NCBI GenBank assembly: GCA_016630905.1
Contig: WBMQ01000003.1
Coordinates: 1,922,001-1,986,000, forward strand
Source: Capillidium heterosporum
Lineage: Eukaryota; Entomophthoromycota; Entomophthoromycetes; Entomophthorales; Capillidiaceae
Reading direction: 5' to 3'
Length of the DNA: 64,000 bases
In this document: positions 10,266-26,028 of the stretch, in pieces
How positions within the stretch are numbered: position 1 is the first letter of the stretch
Layout of the letters: each line of letters starts with the position of its first letter
Translations under genes and position numbers: made by a program
The notes under the pieces: generated by a model
Databases searched by the model: none
What the model was told of the DNA's origin: nothing
What the model saw: only the letters and a program-made list of their open reading frames with translations

Positions 10266-10581
10266 GGTTAAAGTTTTGAATGGCTTTTGAGTTGGGTTGA
10301 AGAATTTTGGACTTGAACATTGGGTTTATTTATTCTTTGAAAAAGTTGGCAAGTTTTCCTACAAGAATTTGAAACTGGATTGTAAGTTAACAATACTATC
10401 CAATGAAAAGGCCTTTTTACTTGTAGTGACACCTCTATTGGCTATATATTTTCCCAGTTTGGAAATGCCAAAGATTTGCAGGGTTTGCCAACCCTTTATT
10501 TTGCATGCTTACGTCCTTATTTAAAGTTTTGTAAGATAAAAGGAAGCCACTATCGTCAACTTCAGCTTCAACTTCAAGAAT
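10266..10581. promoter_or_regulatory. Shared divergent promoter region, CDK-like gene and HEM12
   Basis: 316 bp between two divergent start codons, so it must hold both promoters. I see no obvious TATA box or repeated motif. Confidence 0.5.
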
Positions 10582-11746
10582 ATGGAAGAATTCAAAGGAA
10601 AACCGTTCCCAGAACTCAAAAACGATTTAATTATACGTACTGCTTTAGGCCAAGTAGCCGAAAGAGTTCCAGTTTGGATAATGCGTCAAGCTGGTCGTTA
10701 CTTGCCCGGTATTCTTTATTTTTACCTACAAGGACTAATTTCTTTTTTCTCCTCCTCCAATAGAGTTCCGTGAAGTCCGCGCCCAACATGACTTCAACAA
10801 AGTATGCCGTACCCCCGAGCTAGCCTGCCAAGTAACTTTACAACCTATTGCACGCTACCCCCAACTCGATGCCGCCATCATCTTTAGTGATATATTAGTT
10901 GTCAGTGAAGCTTTAGGTTTGAAGTTCGAAGTCAAGTCTGGCTACGGTATTCATTTTGAAGATAAGTTGGAATTACCTGAACATGTAGATACTAAGTTAA
11001 AGGAGAGTGTTGACGTCAAAAAGGAGCTTGATTATGTGCTGCAAGCCATCACCTTGACACGACACAAATTGGAAGGTAAAGTCCCTTTGATTGGATTTTC
11101 GGGCGCCCCATGGACTTTAGCGAGCTACATGATCGAAGGCAAGTCGGGCACTAACCATGCCACTGCCAAGAAGTGGTTACTACTGTACCCAGAAGCTAGT
11201 CACAAACTGTTGCAGAAGTTAACCGATGTTATCATCGAGTACTTGGTTCTACAAGTGGAACATGGTGCTCAACTTTTGCAGTTGTTCGATTCTTGGGCAA
11301 GTGAACTTTCTTCCACCGACTTTAGGGAGTTCTCCCTACCGTACCTTATGAAGATCGGTCAACAAGTTAAAGCACGACTGGCCGCCAAAAATATGTCGGT
11401 ACCTTTGATCCTTTTTGCCAAGGGAGCCCATCACGCTTTACCTCAATTGAGTCAGCAGGACACTTTCGATGTCGTTGGCTTGGATTGGACTATGGATCCT
11501 CAGCAAGTTGTTCAAATTTTCAAAGAAAGTAAGTTGACGTTGCAAGGTAATTTGGATCCTATCGCATTGTATGCTAGTAAGGAAAAGATTGAAAAGTATA
11601 CCGAAGGTATGTTGCAAGGGTTTAATGTCAAGAAACAACCTTTGATCGCCAATTTAGGTCACGGCATGCTGCCTGACCACGATCCTGAACACTTGAAGTA
11701 CTATTTAGATGCCGTTCACTCTATTTCCAAGAGGTTGAGATCGTAA
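10582..11746 (+). CDS. HEM12: Uroporphyrinogen decarboxylase
   Basis: Cytosolic haem-pathway enzyme that removes four carboxyl groups from uroporphyrinogen III to give coproporphyrinogen III. Two exons (10582-10708, 10764-11746) with a 55-nt intron give 369 residues, a normal length. The substrate-binding signature is split by the intron: [11 protein letters not shown] joins EFREVRA. Other family blocks are [14 protein letters not shown] (catalytic Asp), [36 protein letters not shown] and [14 protein letters not shown]. No damage is seen. The start is the first ATG that gives the expected short N-terminus. Confidence 0.97.
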
Positions 11747-12417
11747 GTTTTTTAGTAAATGAAATGGGGGTTTATTTTTAATAAATTCGAAATTTGGATT
11801 CTTTTGTATTTTACTATATATTTTAGAGTTGACGGTATAAATTGTTTATTTTGGCCTTATAGCATAATTTCTATAAAAATTTTGGATACTACCATCTATC
11901 TTTTTACAAAAGTAAAGTAGTTAATTAAGCTATACACGTATACTTATATATAGCTATTGTTGAGATTTTACTGGTATATTGATAAATATATCAAGAATAC
12001 AAGAATTTCTTATTTTGTTTAGATAAGTTTAACTTTTGATCTTTGCTATCTGAACTTAAGCTCAATATTTCGACAACTTTGGAATTAACTCCTTCAATAT
12101 AGACCCATATAAAAATGTAATCACAAGGCTTATGCAGTATAAGGGTATATATGCACTAAGTTCTTTTGCCAGTTGGATCTACCAAAACTACATCCATACA
12201 GCGAAAAATATGGGATGTGCAAAATCTTCAAGTTTACTTGTAAAATTGCATGGAGTGTTGATCAAATTTAAAGCGTAACCTTTATCAATTTGGCCAATAG
12301 ATTTAGCTTATTCGAATCAGCTTCAAAGACCCAAATCCAAGCAAAACTATTCAAACTTCCAGCAAATCCACGTCAACTTCACTTGACCAAGTCTTTCAAC
12401 TTCGAACTGCTAAGAGT
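11747..12417. other. Intergenic between HEM12 and GPI14
   Basis: AT-rich. Holds the HEM12 3' end and the GPI14 promoter. No coding or repeated structure noticed. Confidence 0.5.
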
Positions 12418-13844
12418 ATGTGGACGACCATAGCCAACAGATTCACCAATATTACAACTTCCTTCAAGTATTCCTTAACCTTAGGTATTCTACTCCGTCT
12501 CTTTCTAATTTTATATGGGTCCTTGGTCGAAAATTTTTTAAAGTTAAGCTATACCGACGTCGACTACTACGTCTTCAACGATGCTAGCTTCAACTTACTA
12601 AATGGTAGATCACCTTACGATCGTTTTACCTACCGTTACACACCCCTACTAGCCATCCTCTTAATCCCCAATCACTTGATCAACCTCAATTTTGGCAAAC
12701 TATTGTTCGCAACTAGCGATATCTTGGTAGCTTTTTATTTCCAAAAGATCCTCAAGCTGCGAGGGGTTGACGACAAAACGGCGACCAAAGTAGTTAGTTT
12801 AAGTTGGCTACTCAACCCCTTTATTGCCTTTATATCAACTAGAGGCAACTGTGAGTCCATATTAATACTGATGGTAGTCTATAGCTTATTTTGTTTTCTC
12901 AACAACAAATTTGTCCATGGATGTCTGAGTCTAGCCTTAGCGATACATTTCAAGATTTACCCTATTATCTATATGTTGCCTCTGTTATTACTGATGGATA
13001 AGAACTACCCACGACAGCGCAAGTTGGAAAAGAGGATAGGAAAGCGAGCTACCAGAGCCGAGTTTACCGCTTTACCGACGATAGTCAAGGTAGCGCAGTC
13101 TATCAAAACTAAAGTCCCTAGTTTTGTGCACCCCCTCATCAATGAGACAAGGTTGGAGTTTCTAGTTTTTACGTTCATACCTTTGATAGCTATGACTTTG
13201 GTATGCTACATGTGGTTGGAGAATGACTTTTTGGAGCATGCATTGCTATATCATGTACGGAGAGTCGACCACCGCCATAACTTCTCGCTCTACTTCCTAC
13301 CCCTGTACCTGACTACTAGCTTAGATAACCCGAGCTTGAGTACATTATTTGGATTGCTGGCCTTTTTACCACAACTTTCGATTGTTGTCTTTGTAGGACT
13401 TTGGTTTTATAAGGATGTCTTCTTGGCCGCCTTTTTGCAGACGCTGATGTTCGTCAACTACAACAAAGTCTGTACGAGTCAGGTAATTTTTATTTTATGT
13501 TTTTAATTTTAATTTGAGTAGTATTTTATATGGTACTTGGGATTGCTACCTGTATTGGTTCCCTTTTTGAACATCCCTGGGAAAAAGGTGGCAACGATGG
13601 TGGGGATGTGGCTCGGTGCTCAGGTAAATTTTTAATAGCTGTTGCTGTTTCTAAATATATATATACTATATAGGCGTTGTGGCTACTTCCAGCTTACCTC
13701 TTGGAAATGGAAGGTGTAAACACCTTCGTATACCTATTCTTGGCTAGCTCCGGGTTGTTTGCCTGTCATATCTATATCGCCCTCCAAGTGATTCAGTTCT
13801 ACAACTTTAGGCCGCTGTTCAAATTGGGCAAGGTTGAGGTTTAA
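12418..13844 (+). CDS. GPI14: GPI mannosyltransferase 1 (PIG-M/GPI14)
   Basis: ER multi-pass enzyme that adds the first alpha-1,4 mannose to the GPI anchor precursor. Three exons (12418-13482, 13522-13623, 13674-13844) with introns of 39 and 50 nt give 445 residues. The first lumenal loop carries the catalytic DXD-type motif in YTDVDYYVFNDAS, then GRSPYDRFTYRYTPLLA, a hallmark of the PIG-M family. NPFIAFISTRGNCES, AIHFKIYPIIY and KVCTSQYFIWYLGLLP also match the family. Many hydrophobic segments are visible throughout, and no damage is seen. In other fungi the enzyme works with a PBN1/PIG-X partner, which is not in this window. Confidence 0.94.
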
Positions 13845-14261
13845 ATTTAAACGATGATATCTATATGGATGTGGTTTTGTTAGATAGGGATAAAAGTTTT
13901 TAGAGTTGATATAGGATATCGACAAAGCCTATATGCTAGTAATTCTATAAAATAAATAGGGTTTCTAAAATAATAAACTCGAATATACATATATCACAGC
14001 AAGAAAAAATATTTCAAAGTTTACTATTTAATTATATATTGGAGAACAGGTAGATTCGAAGTTTTTTAGCTATTAGGTAAGTATAAGTAGGTCATAAGTT
14101 AGACAAAAGTTTTTGAGCTGGTTGGGTTGCATCGTCTCCAATCAGAGGTTATAATTTTGGTGTCAGAGTTGATTGGCTGTCCGAGATACAAGCCATGCTT
14201 CCGTTTGGAGGATTGAAGGATAGTCATCAACTGCAACCTCCTCAACCGGCACCCGGCACTT
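13845..14261. other. Convergent intergenic region
   Basis: 3' ends of GPI14 and the ROCK-like kinase face each other here. The part 14099-14261 is less AT-rich and open in one minus-strand frame, so the kinase could continue into it if the last intron or frame differs from my model. Confidence 0.4.
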
Positions 14262-17585
<3,324 letters not shown>

Positions 17586-18684
17586 TTACTCTTTTAAATT
17601 AAGTCGTCCTTGTTGTTGCTCTCGCTTTGAAATGGATTGGATTGAATGTAGGTCGATTAAGGATTATTTACGTTGCCTCACTCGAATTTCAAAGCAAAGG
17701 AGTCTCTTGATGTCAAAGTTGAATTGGTCCAGGTATTAGTTGAAGTTCTAGGACACCAAGTTGAAACTTTATATAAATTGAAATAAACTAGACTCGCCTA
17801 TTCTACCAACCTAACTTTACTCTTCCTCCAAGTTTACTGATGGAATTTGGAGTTCAACCCTTCGGTAAAATTGGTTTTAGAGCTACTCACCCCATCCAAT
17901 AGTTTTAGGGTTTTCTAAACATCGGTTGTTCCGTTACCAACGGATTTTGATCAATTGCTAGAGAAATTCATTTACTCGGATAATTAGTTAGCTCCTTCAT
18001 CTTGATGGAAAGCTTGGTTTGTTGGCTTCAACGGCAAGTTTGCAAAAGTGGAATTCATTATTCCCTTTGTTTAATTTGGAACGCCATTTTTCATCAATAC
18101 ATAATAAGCCAAAATAGCATTTTAAATTGGAACATTGGCTACTGATTCGTACTGATGGCTTATTGTAAAGGCAGGCTAACTAAACAACAAACCTTTATAA
18201 TTGTCGTTACTAAATATCAAAGTATATATATAGGTGTTAGGTGCACATTAATATAAACTCCACTACTTTTAATCAACATGAAGCTTGAAATTGAATACGT
18301 TTTTATATCCCACAGTATTACAGAAAAGTGAAGGATAGGCTAAAAGCCCTACTTAAGGAAAACCCAAATCTATACAACTATGTGATAATACAGCTGATTC
18401 ACTATTGCAATACTTAAATTATCCCAAGCATATGGTTTTGCATCAATGGCAAATCAACACTTTTGCTAATTACTTGGTTAGTGTTTATTTTAACAAGACA
18501 AGATCTATCAGCATATAGCTCTAAACATTTATTAAAATATATGGCGTCAATGTGTATATATATGCAGAAATGTGAACAACTTCGACCAATAGCGATACTT
18601 TGAACGTGCTTTTATATTTTAAAATAGCAATAGTGTAAGATATATTTATTTAATATATATAGGTGACAAATAATTCAAAAGGCA
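17586..18684. other. Intergenic
   Basis: Upstream region of the ROCK-like kinase and 3' flank of the first beta-repeat gene. AT-rich, no coding signal seen. Confidence 0.5.
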
Positions 18685-19811
18685 TTAAACGAGTTCAAGA
18701 ATGCATCCACCCTTCCCAGTATTTAACTCCACAATCCCAGTTACGTTCGAGTTCTCTTGCAAAACTTTACCGATTATCGCTCTTTTATCCTTAATCGAGT
18801 AGGTTACCGACCTACCTTCACCTTTAACATCAACTTTCCCTAAATCGGTCTTTAGATCGAATTGGCCCGAGTATGACGTCGGTAATTTAAGCCTCAGGTC
18901 ACCACTCTTAGCTTTGAGATGGAGCTGTGATGCTTTATTAAGGTTGCTATCGGCTTGAGTTTGAAGTTTGTTAACTGAGATGTCTATATCACCGCTTTCA
19001 GTAGTCATTGTTACGATGTTACCTTCGTCAAGTTTCAAGTCAAATCTACCTCGGCTTGAACTACCTGTCAAGTTGGATGCAATTAAATGAGTACCTTTTA
19101 CATCCCCTTTACTGGTGTTTATATTCATGGTATTGAAGTTCAAGGCGGAGATATCAATACTACCGTAGTCTGTCTTTAGCCAAGTGGAATTACCATTTAC
19201 TTCTTTAAGGTTTATATCACCTTTTTCTGTTGATGTCTTTAAGTTGTTGATCATAATACTGGCTCCATTGAAATCTATACCTCCTAACTTTGTCTCAACT
19301 TCTAAGTTCTTGACTACGTTGTAGTTGTTGGGAAGTATAATCGAAATATCTATTTTGAAGCATAGGTTGTTGGATCGATCGTCTTTAGCTTTGAATTTGA
19401 TAGTTTTTGATGAGGTAGCTGCTGCCAAATCGATATCGAGGTTTTGACTGCTATCAAGTAAGTTTGAAGTTACAGTGATATCCACTTGGACTTTTGATTC
19501 TGCTGATCTTCTAAACTGAAAGTCCAGTTGAGCGTGGACTTGGCTTTTAAATATTAAACCTAGTTCAAGTGATGGATCAAATTCTAAGGTCTTGATATGA
19601 GATTTGGTCTCACCGACCTTACAGGAGATTAGATCGTTCAGGTGTTCATTTCTCCTAAAAATGGGGATTATCTAGTGATAGGTTAGGTATTGGATGTTTT
19701 GATTAAATGACTTACCCCAATTAAAGTACCGACTACCGCTAGGAGTATAAAGATGACAAGGAATATACAGCGGTTACGTATAAAGAAGTTTTTGGTGTCG
19801 AATTTAGGCAT
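18685..19811 (-). CDS. Membrane-anchored beta-repeat protein, paralogue 1
   Basis: Two exons (19811-19716, 19671-18685) around a 44-nt intron give 360 residues. A short N-terminal tail precedes one membrane segment (CIFLVIFILLAVVGTLIG), predicting a type II protein with the bulk outside. The large C-terminal part is a run of short beta strands with recurring (K/S)(G/S)D(I/V) turns: TKLGGIDFNG, TEKGDINLKEVNG, TDYGSIDISAL, TSKGDVKGTHL, SSRGRFDLKL, TESGDIDISV, AKSGDLRLKLP. This resembles the DUF4097 putative-adhesin fold. The next two paralogues lie at 58-62 kb, and the intron falls right after the membrane segment in all three. Function unknown; surface adhesion or sensing is a guess. Confidence 0.72.
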
Positions 19812-22800
19812 ATTTATATTTGATGTAACTGTATTCTTTGTCCCAGTTTTGTTTCTATAGTAAGCTTATATATATGTTCAAGGCATACCTATTTCTTCAA
19901 TTTATAGGAGCAATGAATCAAAAAATTGGCCGAAAATCTTAATTACCCAAACATATATTTTAAAATATGCAATTGCACCTTCATATTACCACCATAACCT
20001 TCATTAGAAAGTTTGGCCTATTTCTTTCGAATCGGATAAATAACTGGAAGAACTACTAGTAATAGATGTATTTTTTAATTGTAGTTAATATCCACACAGA
20101 TGTAAATATTATTTTTAGTACAAGTTTGGCTTTATAAAGTTGCATGTATATTGTAAATGTTATCGGATTAAGACCCGTTGTAACTGAGAATTCTTATCGG
20201 ATTTTTAGATCCAAATCCAAAGTTTGGAAATTATGTTTGGAGGGGATTGCCAATTAGCAAGTCTATTTTTACATACTTATTTTTAGATACTTTGTAAAAG
20301 TAGGTCTAAGTATATATTTAGCAGTACCACATATCTGCAGAGATGGTAGTGCTTTTAGAGATAGGTTGGTGTCTGTAGTAAATTTTTGCTTAAATTAGCC
20401 TTTGTATTCCAAGGGGTACAAATTTAAAAAGCAGGTCGGTAAAGAAATTGGGCTATAGTTTGCACGCTTTTAAAATGTGAACTTGTAGTTGGTGCCATAA
20501 GTTTTTCACTACTACTTTCTAAAACTTTGGAAGAATTTTTAAGGCTATAGCTGCAGAAAATATTATAATCTTTTGGCATGGATATAGTGACTGGTGTAGA
20601 GCTTATAAACCTATCTAATACTCAAGTTGATGCAAAATATGAGATAAATAATTTAGCAACCTATTTTATGAAAAGCATATACTCTAGCTTAGAGCTGTAA
20701 TCCAATTTACAGTTGAATTACCACTTCCCATCCTTAAAAATATAATAGTATAAATACTTTAAGTAAAGATTAAACATGGAGCAGATGGATGTGTTAATTT
20801 TAGGTACGGAGTTAAGTGAACTACTTGAAGGGGATGAAGGCTATACTTTATAAGCTCTGTGCAAACTCCTTACGCTCATTTAACTAGGGGATAATAAGCT
20901 TAATCCACACTAACCTTCTCTTGGCATCCACTGTACCTCTGCTTGGACGTAGCTGTAAGCAAAGTTTACAAACTCAACCTACCCTCAAGAATTATCCACT
21001 CACTCGATCTAGGAAATAAATTTAGAAATTACTTTTCCTACTTTATTATCCTCCATAAAACTTCCTAAAGTGAGATAGTAGGTCGATATATCCAATACTG
21101 AACGTAATGAAAAGGGAGACCGTAGATTTTCCCTGAAATCGACTTTGTAGCGGCTTTGCAGTTAGAAAAATATGTGCAAGTAGGAAGTTATAAAAATTTT
21201 ATTTAAAAGCTAGATGTAGTCAAGCGTGCTTGTATAGCTGCTGAAGCTTCAATATATGATGTTTGCTACATATTTAATGATGAATTTGAACGAAACAAAT
21301 ATATGTGTTATAAGATTTTCCACATTTTCAATTACATCTCTCAGTCCATGATAAGAACTTTGGTCATTAGAATCGGTTCCAACTTGAAGCTGGCTCAGTC
21401 TTACACCTTCTGGCTAAATTGTTTGCAGAACTATTGAATTTATTGGTAAAGTAGAAATGACGATTAAAGGATGATTTTATAAACTTGATTGCACTAAATA
21501 TTTCTACTACAGCTTTCAAATTGATGGTATATTTGCTTTCATAGGCCTTTAACTTATATTGATATCATAGGTTATCACCTGTCTGCAGCTTTAAGTTGAG
21601 GAGCAACTGGATGCCAGTACAAATTAATTGATTGTACCAGTTTAATCTATGTCGAAATTTATTTTTTCTATTGTTTATATGATAAATTTTGTTGGTATAA
21701 TTTAGCGTATATATAGCAAAGATTTAGGGCTTTAAGATCTCTACAGTTGGCTTAAAAGGTAGCTGTTGGCTCAACCTGGACATAGTAAATTGGTGTTTGT
21801 AATTTATGATCTGTATAAAAACAATATCCTGCTCGCTTTTAATTTATATTTTTACTATTAATTTATTTATAAAATATTTTAATAAAGACGTCAAAATAGT
21901 AAGGAAATTTAGTTGAAGCTGGCATGCTTTCAAAGTGTCAAATAAGTTAATTGACATATTTATAGAGGAAGAAGTTGGCTTAATACAGGTACTTGATTAA
22001 CTGGGCCTGGTTAATCGCTCTTTAGAAGTTTGCTTATAAGATGTTTTATACTTAATTCAGATAGTTTGATGTATGGCAGTACAATTACAAGCTTGCTTTA
22101 ATCGTTAGAATAATGACTTGTTGTAAAATTGCTTTAATACAATTTATCTTTTAAATATCTCTTAAAATAAAATTACTAATTACTAAATTTACAAGGTAAG
22201 CTACTCTGTTGATCCGACAATACCTTTTAAAATAACTGTACTTGAAATAGACAAAGATTCTGCTTTACATAATGTCTTCTACAACACTATATGCTTATAA
22301 AATCCACATACTATCCTGTTGAGAACTTTTTGAACCGTCTTAAGCTCAGCTATAGAACGGTTCCTACAATGCTATCGTATAAAGATTTTAAATCGAACAC
22401 TCGCCAAATTGGAAAAATCAATATCGCGGACTTACATTAATTAGTACAAGGAAGGAAACCAGTAAAATACCTATGCATTCAGCGTGATGTCCATAAATTG
22501 GCATTAAAAGTATTGATAATAAGCTTTTGAAAGATACTGTATAAAGAAATTTATCTGGCTAATCGCCTTTTGCTTGAATGGCACCTCAAAGTCAAAATGA
22601 TTAAAGGTTAACTTTATGAAATCTGCTAACCATCATCTGTCAACCTAAAAGCCTAATAAAACCTTGAATTCACCCTATTATCTAACGATAAATTGGTTAA
22701 ATCTAGTAATTAACAGTTGCATGAAAATTAACCAAAGCTACTTAGAAGGTGCTCTCAAATTAAATTTTAATTCCTGCCATAAACACGATAAAGGTTACCA

Positions 22801-22833
22801 GATGGCTGTAGTACAATTCAGTAAGCTAAAATT

Positions 22834-22991
22834 TAGTTAAACTTTTGCTAGTGATTGAAGGCATGCTGCTTAAGTTTCGATCAACTTTGAGTTAAACACC
22901 TAGAGATTTGAAAATAATAGGTTATAAATCTTCAATTTGAATTTCATCGAAATGTTTGAATGGGAAGCACTTGGAGAAACCGATTGCAAAA
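22834..22991. repeat. Duplicated intergenic segment, copy A
   Basis: Matches 51240-51386 over about 150 bp in the same orientation with one gap of roughly 14 bp. Shared runs include TTTGAGTTAAA, ATAGG and GAGAAACCG; by eye identity is about three quarters. It lies 3.2 kb upstream of the broken Zn2Cys6 gene. Confidence 0.65.
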
Positions 22992-25566
22992 GCTTTAAGC
23001 CAACTGTTCCTTTATATCCTTTTACAGGCTTCCTTTGTTTTTAATAAGGCATTTTTTACTATGTTCAAGGTTATACCTCCTCTTTTTTGGCTTTTCGGTT
23101 ATCTATTTTAGTACTGAGTAGCAGCAGTAGATCATAGCCTAGCTTAAGATTTACAAGAAATACGGATACATTTTCGATAAAGGATATTTTTAACCTTTTT
23201 GTTACATAGCAGAGTGATTTAGTCATCCCTTAGGACTATCCTTGTCTGTATACCTTATACAGGATGTATTAGAAGCTGAAATTCAACTTAATTATTAGAT
23301 AGCACCTTGGAATATAGCCCAGCCATTTTCATAGTGATACAGTTACTAGCGATCGAACCATTCATACAAATAGAAAAGTGACTAGATCACCCTAGTTAGT
23401 ACGTTATATTTATTAGCGGAAGTTTAGTTAAATGATTACTTGAACTATAATTCTATACAATTATTTGAAGCCTATTGTATTTTCAAGTTTTACATTTAAA
23501 CGATATATCTAAAGAAACAAATAATATGCTTATAACTCTGAAGACGTAGAACTAACATAGTTTTAGTTTATAATATCTCAGTGTCATTAAATAATTTATT
23601 TAGTTTATTTATAGCATAGTATGCCGTTTCTAATTTTTTACCGCTCTCTATAATACATATATATGTGCCTTATAAGAAATGTAATAAAAGCATCATACAT
23701 ATTGAAAACTATTATATAGTCAATTTTAAACAGCATAAAATGCCATTTTATTTCAACGTATATGTAAATACTAAAGAGTGATTGAGCCATCTCAATTTGT
23801 ATATATAAACCGAACTATAGATTTGTAGCCAGAAGATTAATGAGAAAACATCAAAGTATATGCAATTGATTATTAATTTACCTTAAAATAGCTTATATTG
23901 AAGTTTATATCAAAGGGTAGGATCTTTGCTATTTTTGAATATGAATCTGAACTTAGAATTTCTTATATGAAAGACACGATTTTGTTAATTTATTCGCGAG
24001 GTGAATATAGCATTAAGAATAAAGGCTATACACATATTACTATTCCTTTACATATTATTGAAGCCTATACAAGTCAACCTCGTTCCAGAATAGAGGGGTA
24101 GCATTCCTTATCTTAGATGCTAAAAAATGTGTCGAGTATTAAACAAGATACTTTAGCTAAAGCCTGTACTGTTTCAATTAAGGTTACGGTGCCGATTTAT
24201 AACAGCCTAGTTTTTAGTAATATATCTCTAAGCTTAGTATTTAGTCATAGTTAAATAAAATTCCATTAATTGAAACCTATTAAATTTTGTAACCTATACA
24301 TGTATTTATAGATTGACTAGATATTATATCATCATTATAATGTTTATATATATATTAAACCCGCTTTCCTACCTTTGAAACTCAATATAATAACTAATCA
24401 AAGGCTATCGAGCAAAGAAGAGTGATCTCTATTATTGAAAGTGCCGTTCTAGCTATATTTAGTCAATGGTAATGGTATCTTGTTTAGGTAGGTTTCTCCT
24501 AGAGCTATGATTAGATCAGAATAGTAAGCTAATAAAATAGGAATTTGCAAATGTTATATCCTCAACACTTATGGACATTAATTAAAGTTCCATGTATTTA
24601 TAGTCTAATATTGCTCCTTTCTAATTTCGATGATAAATGGGTCTTAATTAAATGAAGTGAACCTGTATATACCCTTCATGGCTTTATATTTGCAAATATT
24701 TAAAGCTGCCTTGGGTTTATTTCATGTTTATGAAGTTTTGGGATGTCAAACTTCAGACCAAAAGTTACTTAATATACTATAAATAGAACGTAGTGGACCA
24801 AATGTAGCCTTTAGTAGTAACCCTAACGGACTTCTTTATCACACGATAGATCTACCTTTATGAGATTTCGGTCGACCCGATAGAAGGACTCATAGCTGAA
24901 CTCAACTTAAATTTAGACCAGGGCGATAAATTTGGTCGGATTGGCTAAAATTCGCATCTTTGCATTGCTTTTTTCAATCCAAGCTACAAGTGTAAAACTC
25001 CGTCCACATTAAATTAGTTCAAGTACATCAAATCAGGACCTGTTCTGCATAGCAATGGCAAACTTTTTTTAGATCTGACAGGGCTAATCAATTTGAAATG
25101 GCCACTACTAACCAATATAGCATACCTACATCGCTTGGTCAGTAAATCCAACTAATAGGCCGTCTAAATACTATATATAGTCAACCCCGCAAGCTCTATT
25201 ATATACTTAAAGTGACTTTCTTTACTGACAAACTGCAATTTTTTACAGCTAACCCTGCAAAACTTGGAGTCTATTTGAATAGAGCAGCACTCACTAATAG
25301 GAAATTCTTAATGTTAAACTATTCAAGTAAAATTAAATGTCATAATGGGTTAAAAGGATCTTAGAGGTATCAATCGTAATGCTTAAAAGGTTTAAATAAG
25401 TTTGAGACATCAATAGTGGACACCAGTAAAACCTATACATCTCGTTATATCATACTTTAGGACATTTCCTTTCTATAAAGCACGGCTTGACGTTCTCAAG
25501 GTTCCTCAAGCAGGCTTTACAACGACAAAATTAATTTTGCATGCTCCACATAAATTTAAAATGGAC

Positions 25567-25648
25567 TACTACTCTATTCAGTATTATTTTGGAATTTTTT
25601 ATTGCTGAACATGTAAAATACTCCAAAGTAATGCTGAATAGAGTAGTA
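25567..25648. repeat. Near-perfect inverted repeat (35-bp stem, 12-nt loop)
   Basis: Left arm 25567-25601 (begins TACTACTCTATTCAG) and right arm 25614-25648 (ends CTGAATAGAGTAGTA) are reverse complements at 31 of 35 positions. Two of the four differences are U-G wobbles if the plus strand is transcribed. The loop is TTGCTGAACATG. It lies 380 bp upstream of the Zn2Cys6 gene start. No flanking target-site duplication was recognised. Confidence 0.8.
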
Positions 25649-26028
25649 TAAAAATAAGCTTTACTGATTGTAAGAGCTCTGAAACTAGCTAAATAGAGCG
25701 ATAAAATCTACAATACAAGTGTTCTTTTGAAGAGCACCTCAAAGCAAGCGAACTTCACCTTATATTTTGACTATCATTAGTGGAGATTAGCGAACTTTGG
25801 AAGTAGCTACGAGGGCGTTTAAATTGCAACCAGCACTTTGTAAGACCGCACCGTTTCCCAAATATGGAAACTTATTTATTCCTTTGAAACTTTTAAAAAT
25901 GGATAGAATAAAGCACATTAGTTAAAAGAATAACAATAAAAAGAACATTTAAGTACTCTAACCTTATTGAACGTTTAAATACCCATCACCTACAATTTAT
26001 AGTAATAATTTTTTACTTTCCTAAACTA

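Larger units (their letters stand above)
19812..26028. other. 6.2 kb gene-poor region
   Basis: AT-rich with stops in all frames. It contains a possible relic of a Rab escort/GDI start near 20776, a 150 bp segment matched at 51.2 kb, a 35-bp-stem hairpin at 25567-25648, and the upstream region of the broken Zn2Cys6 gene. A 67-codon frame at 23898 has no ATG start and is not believed. Confidence 0.55.
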
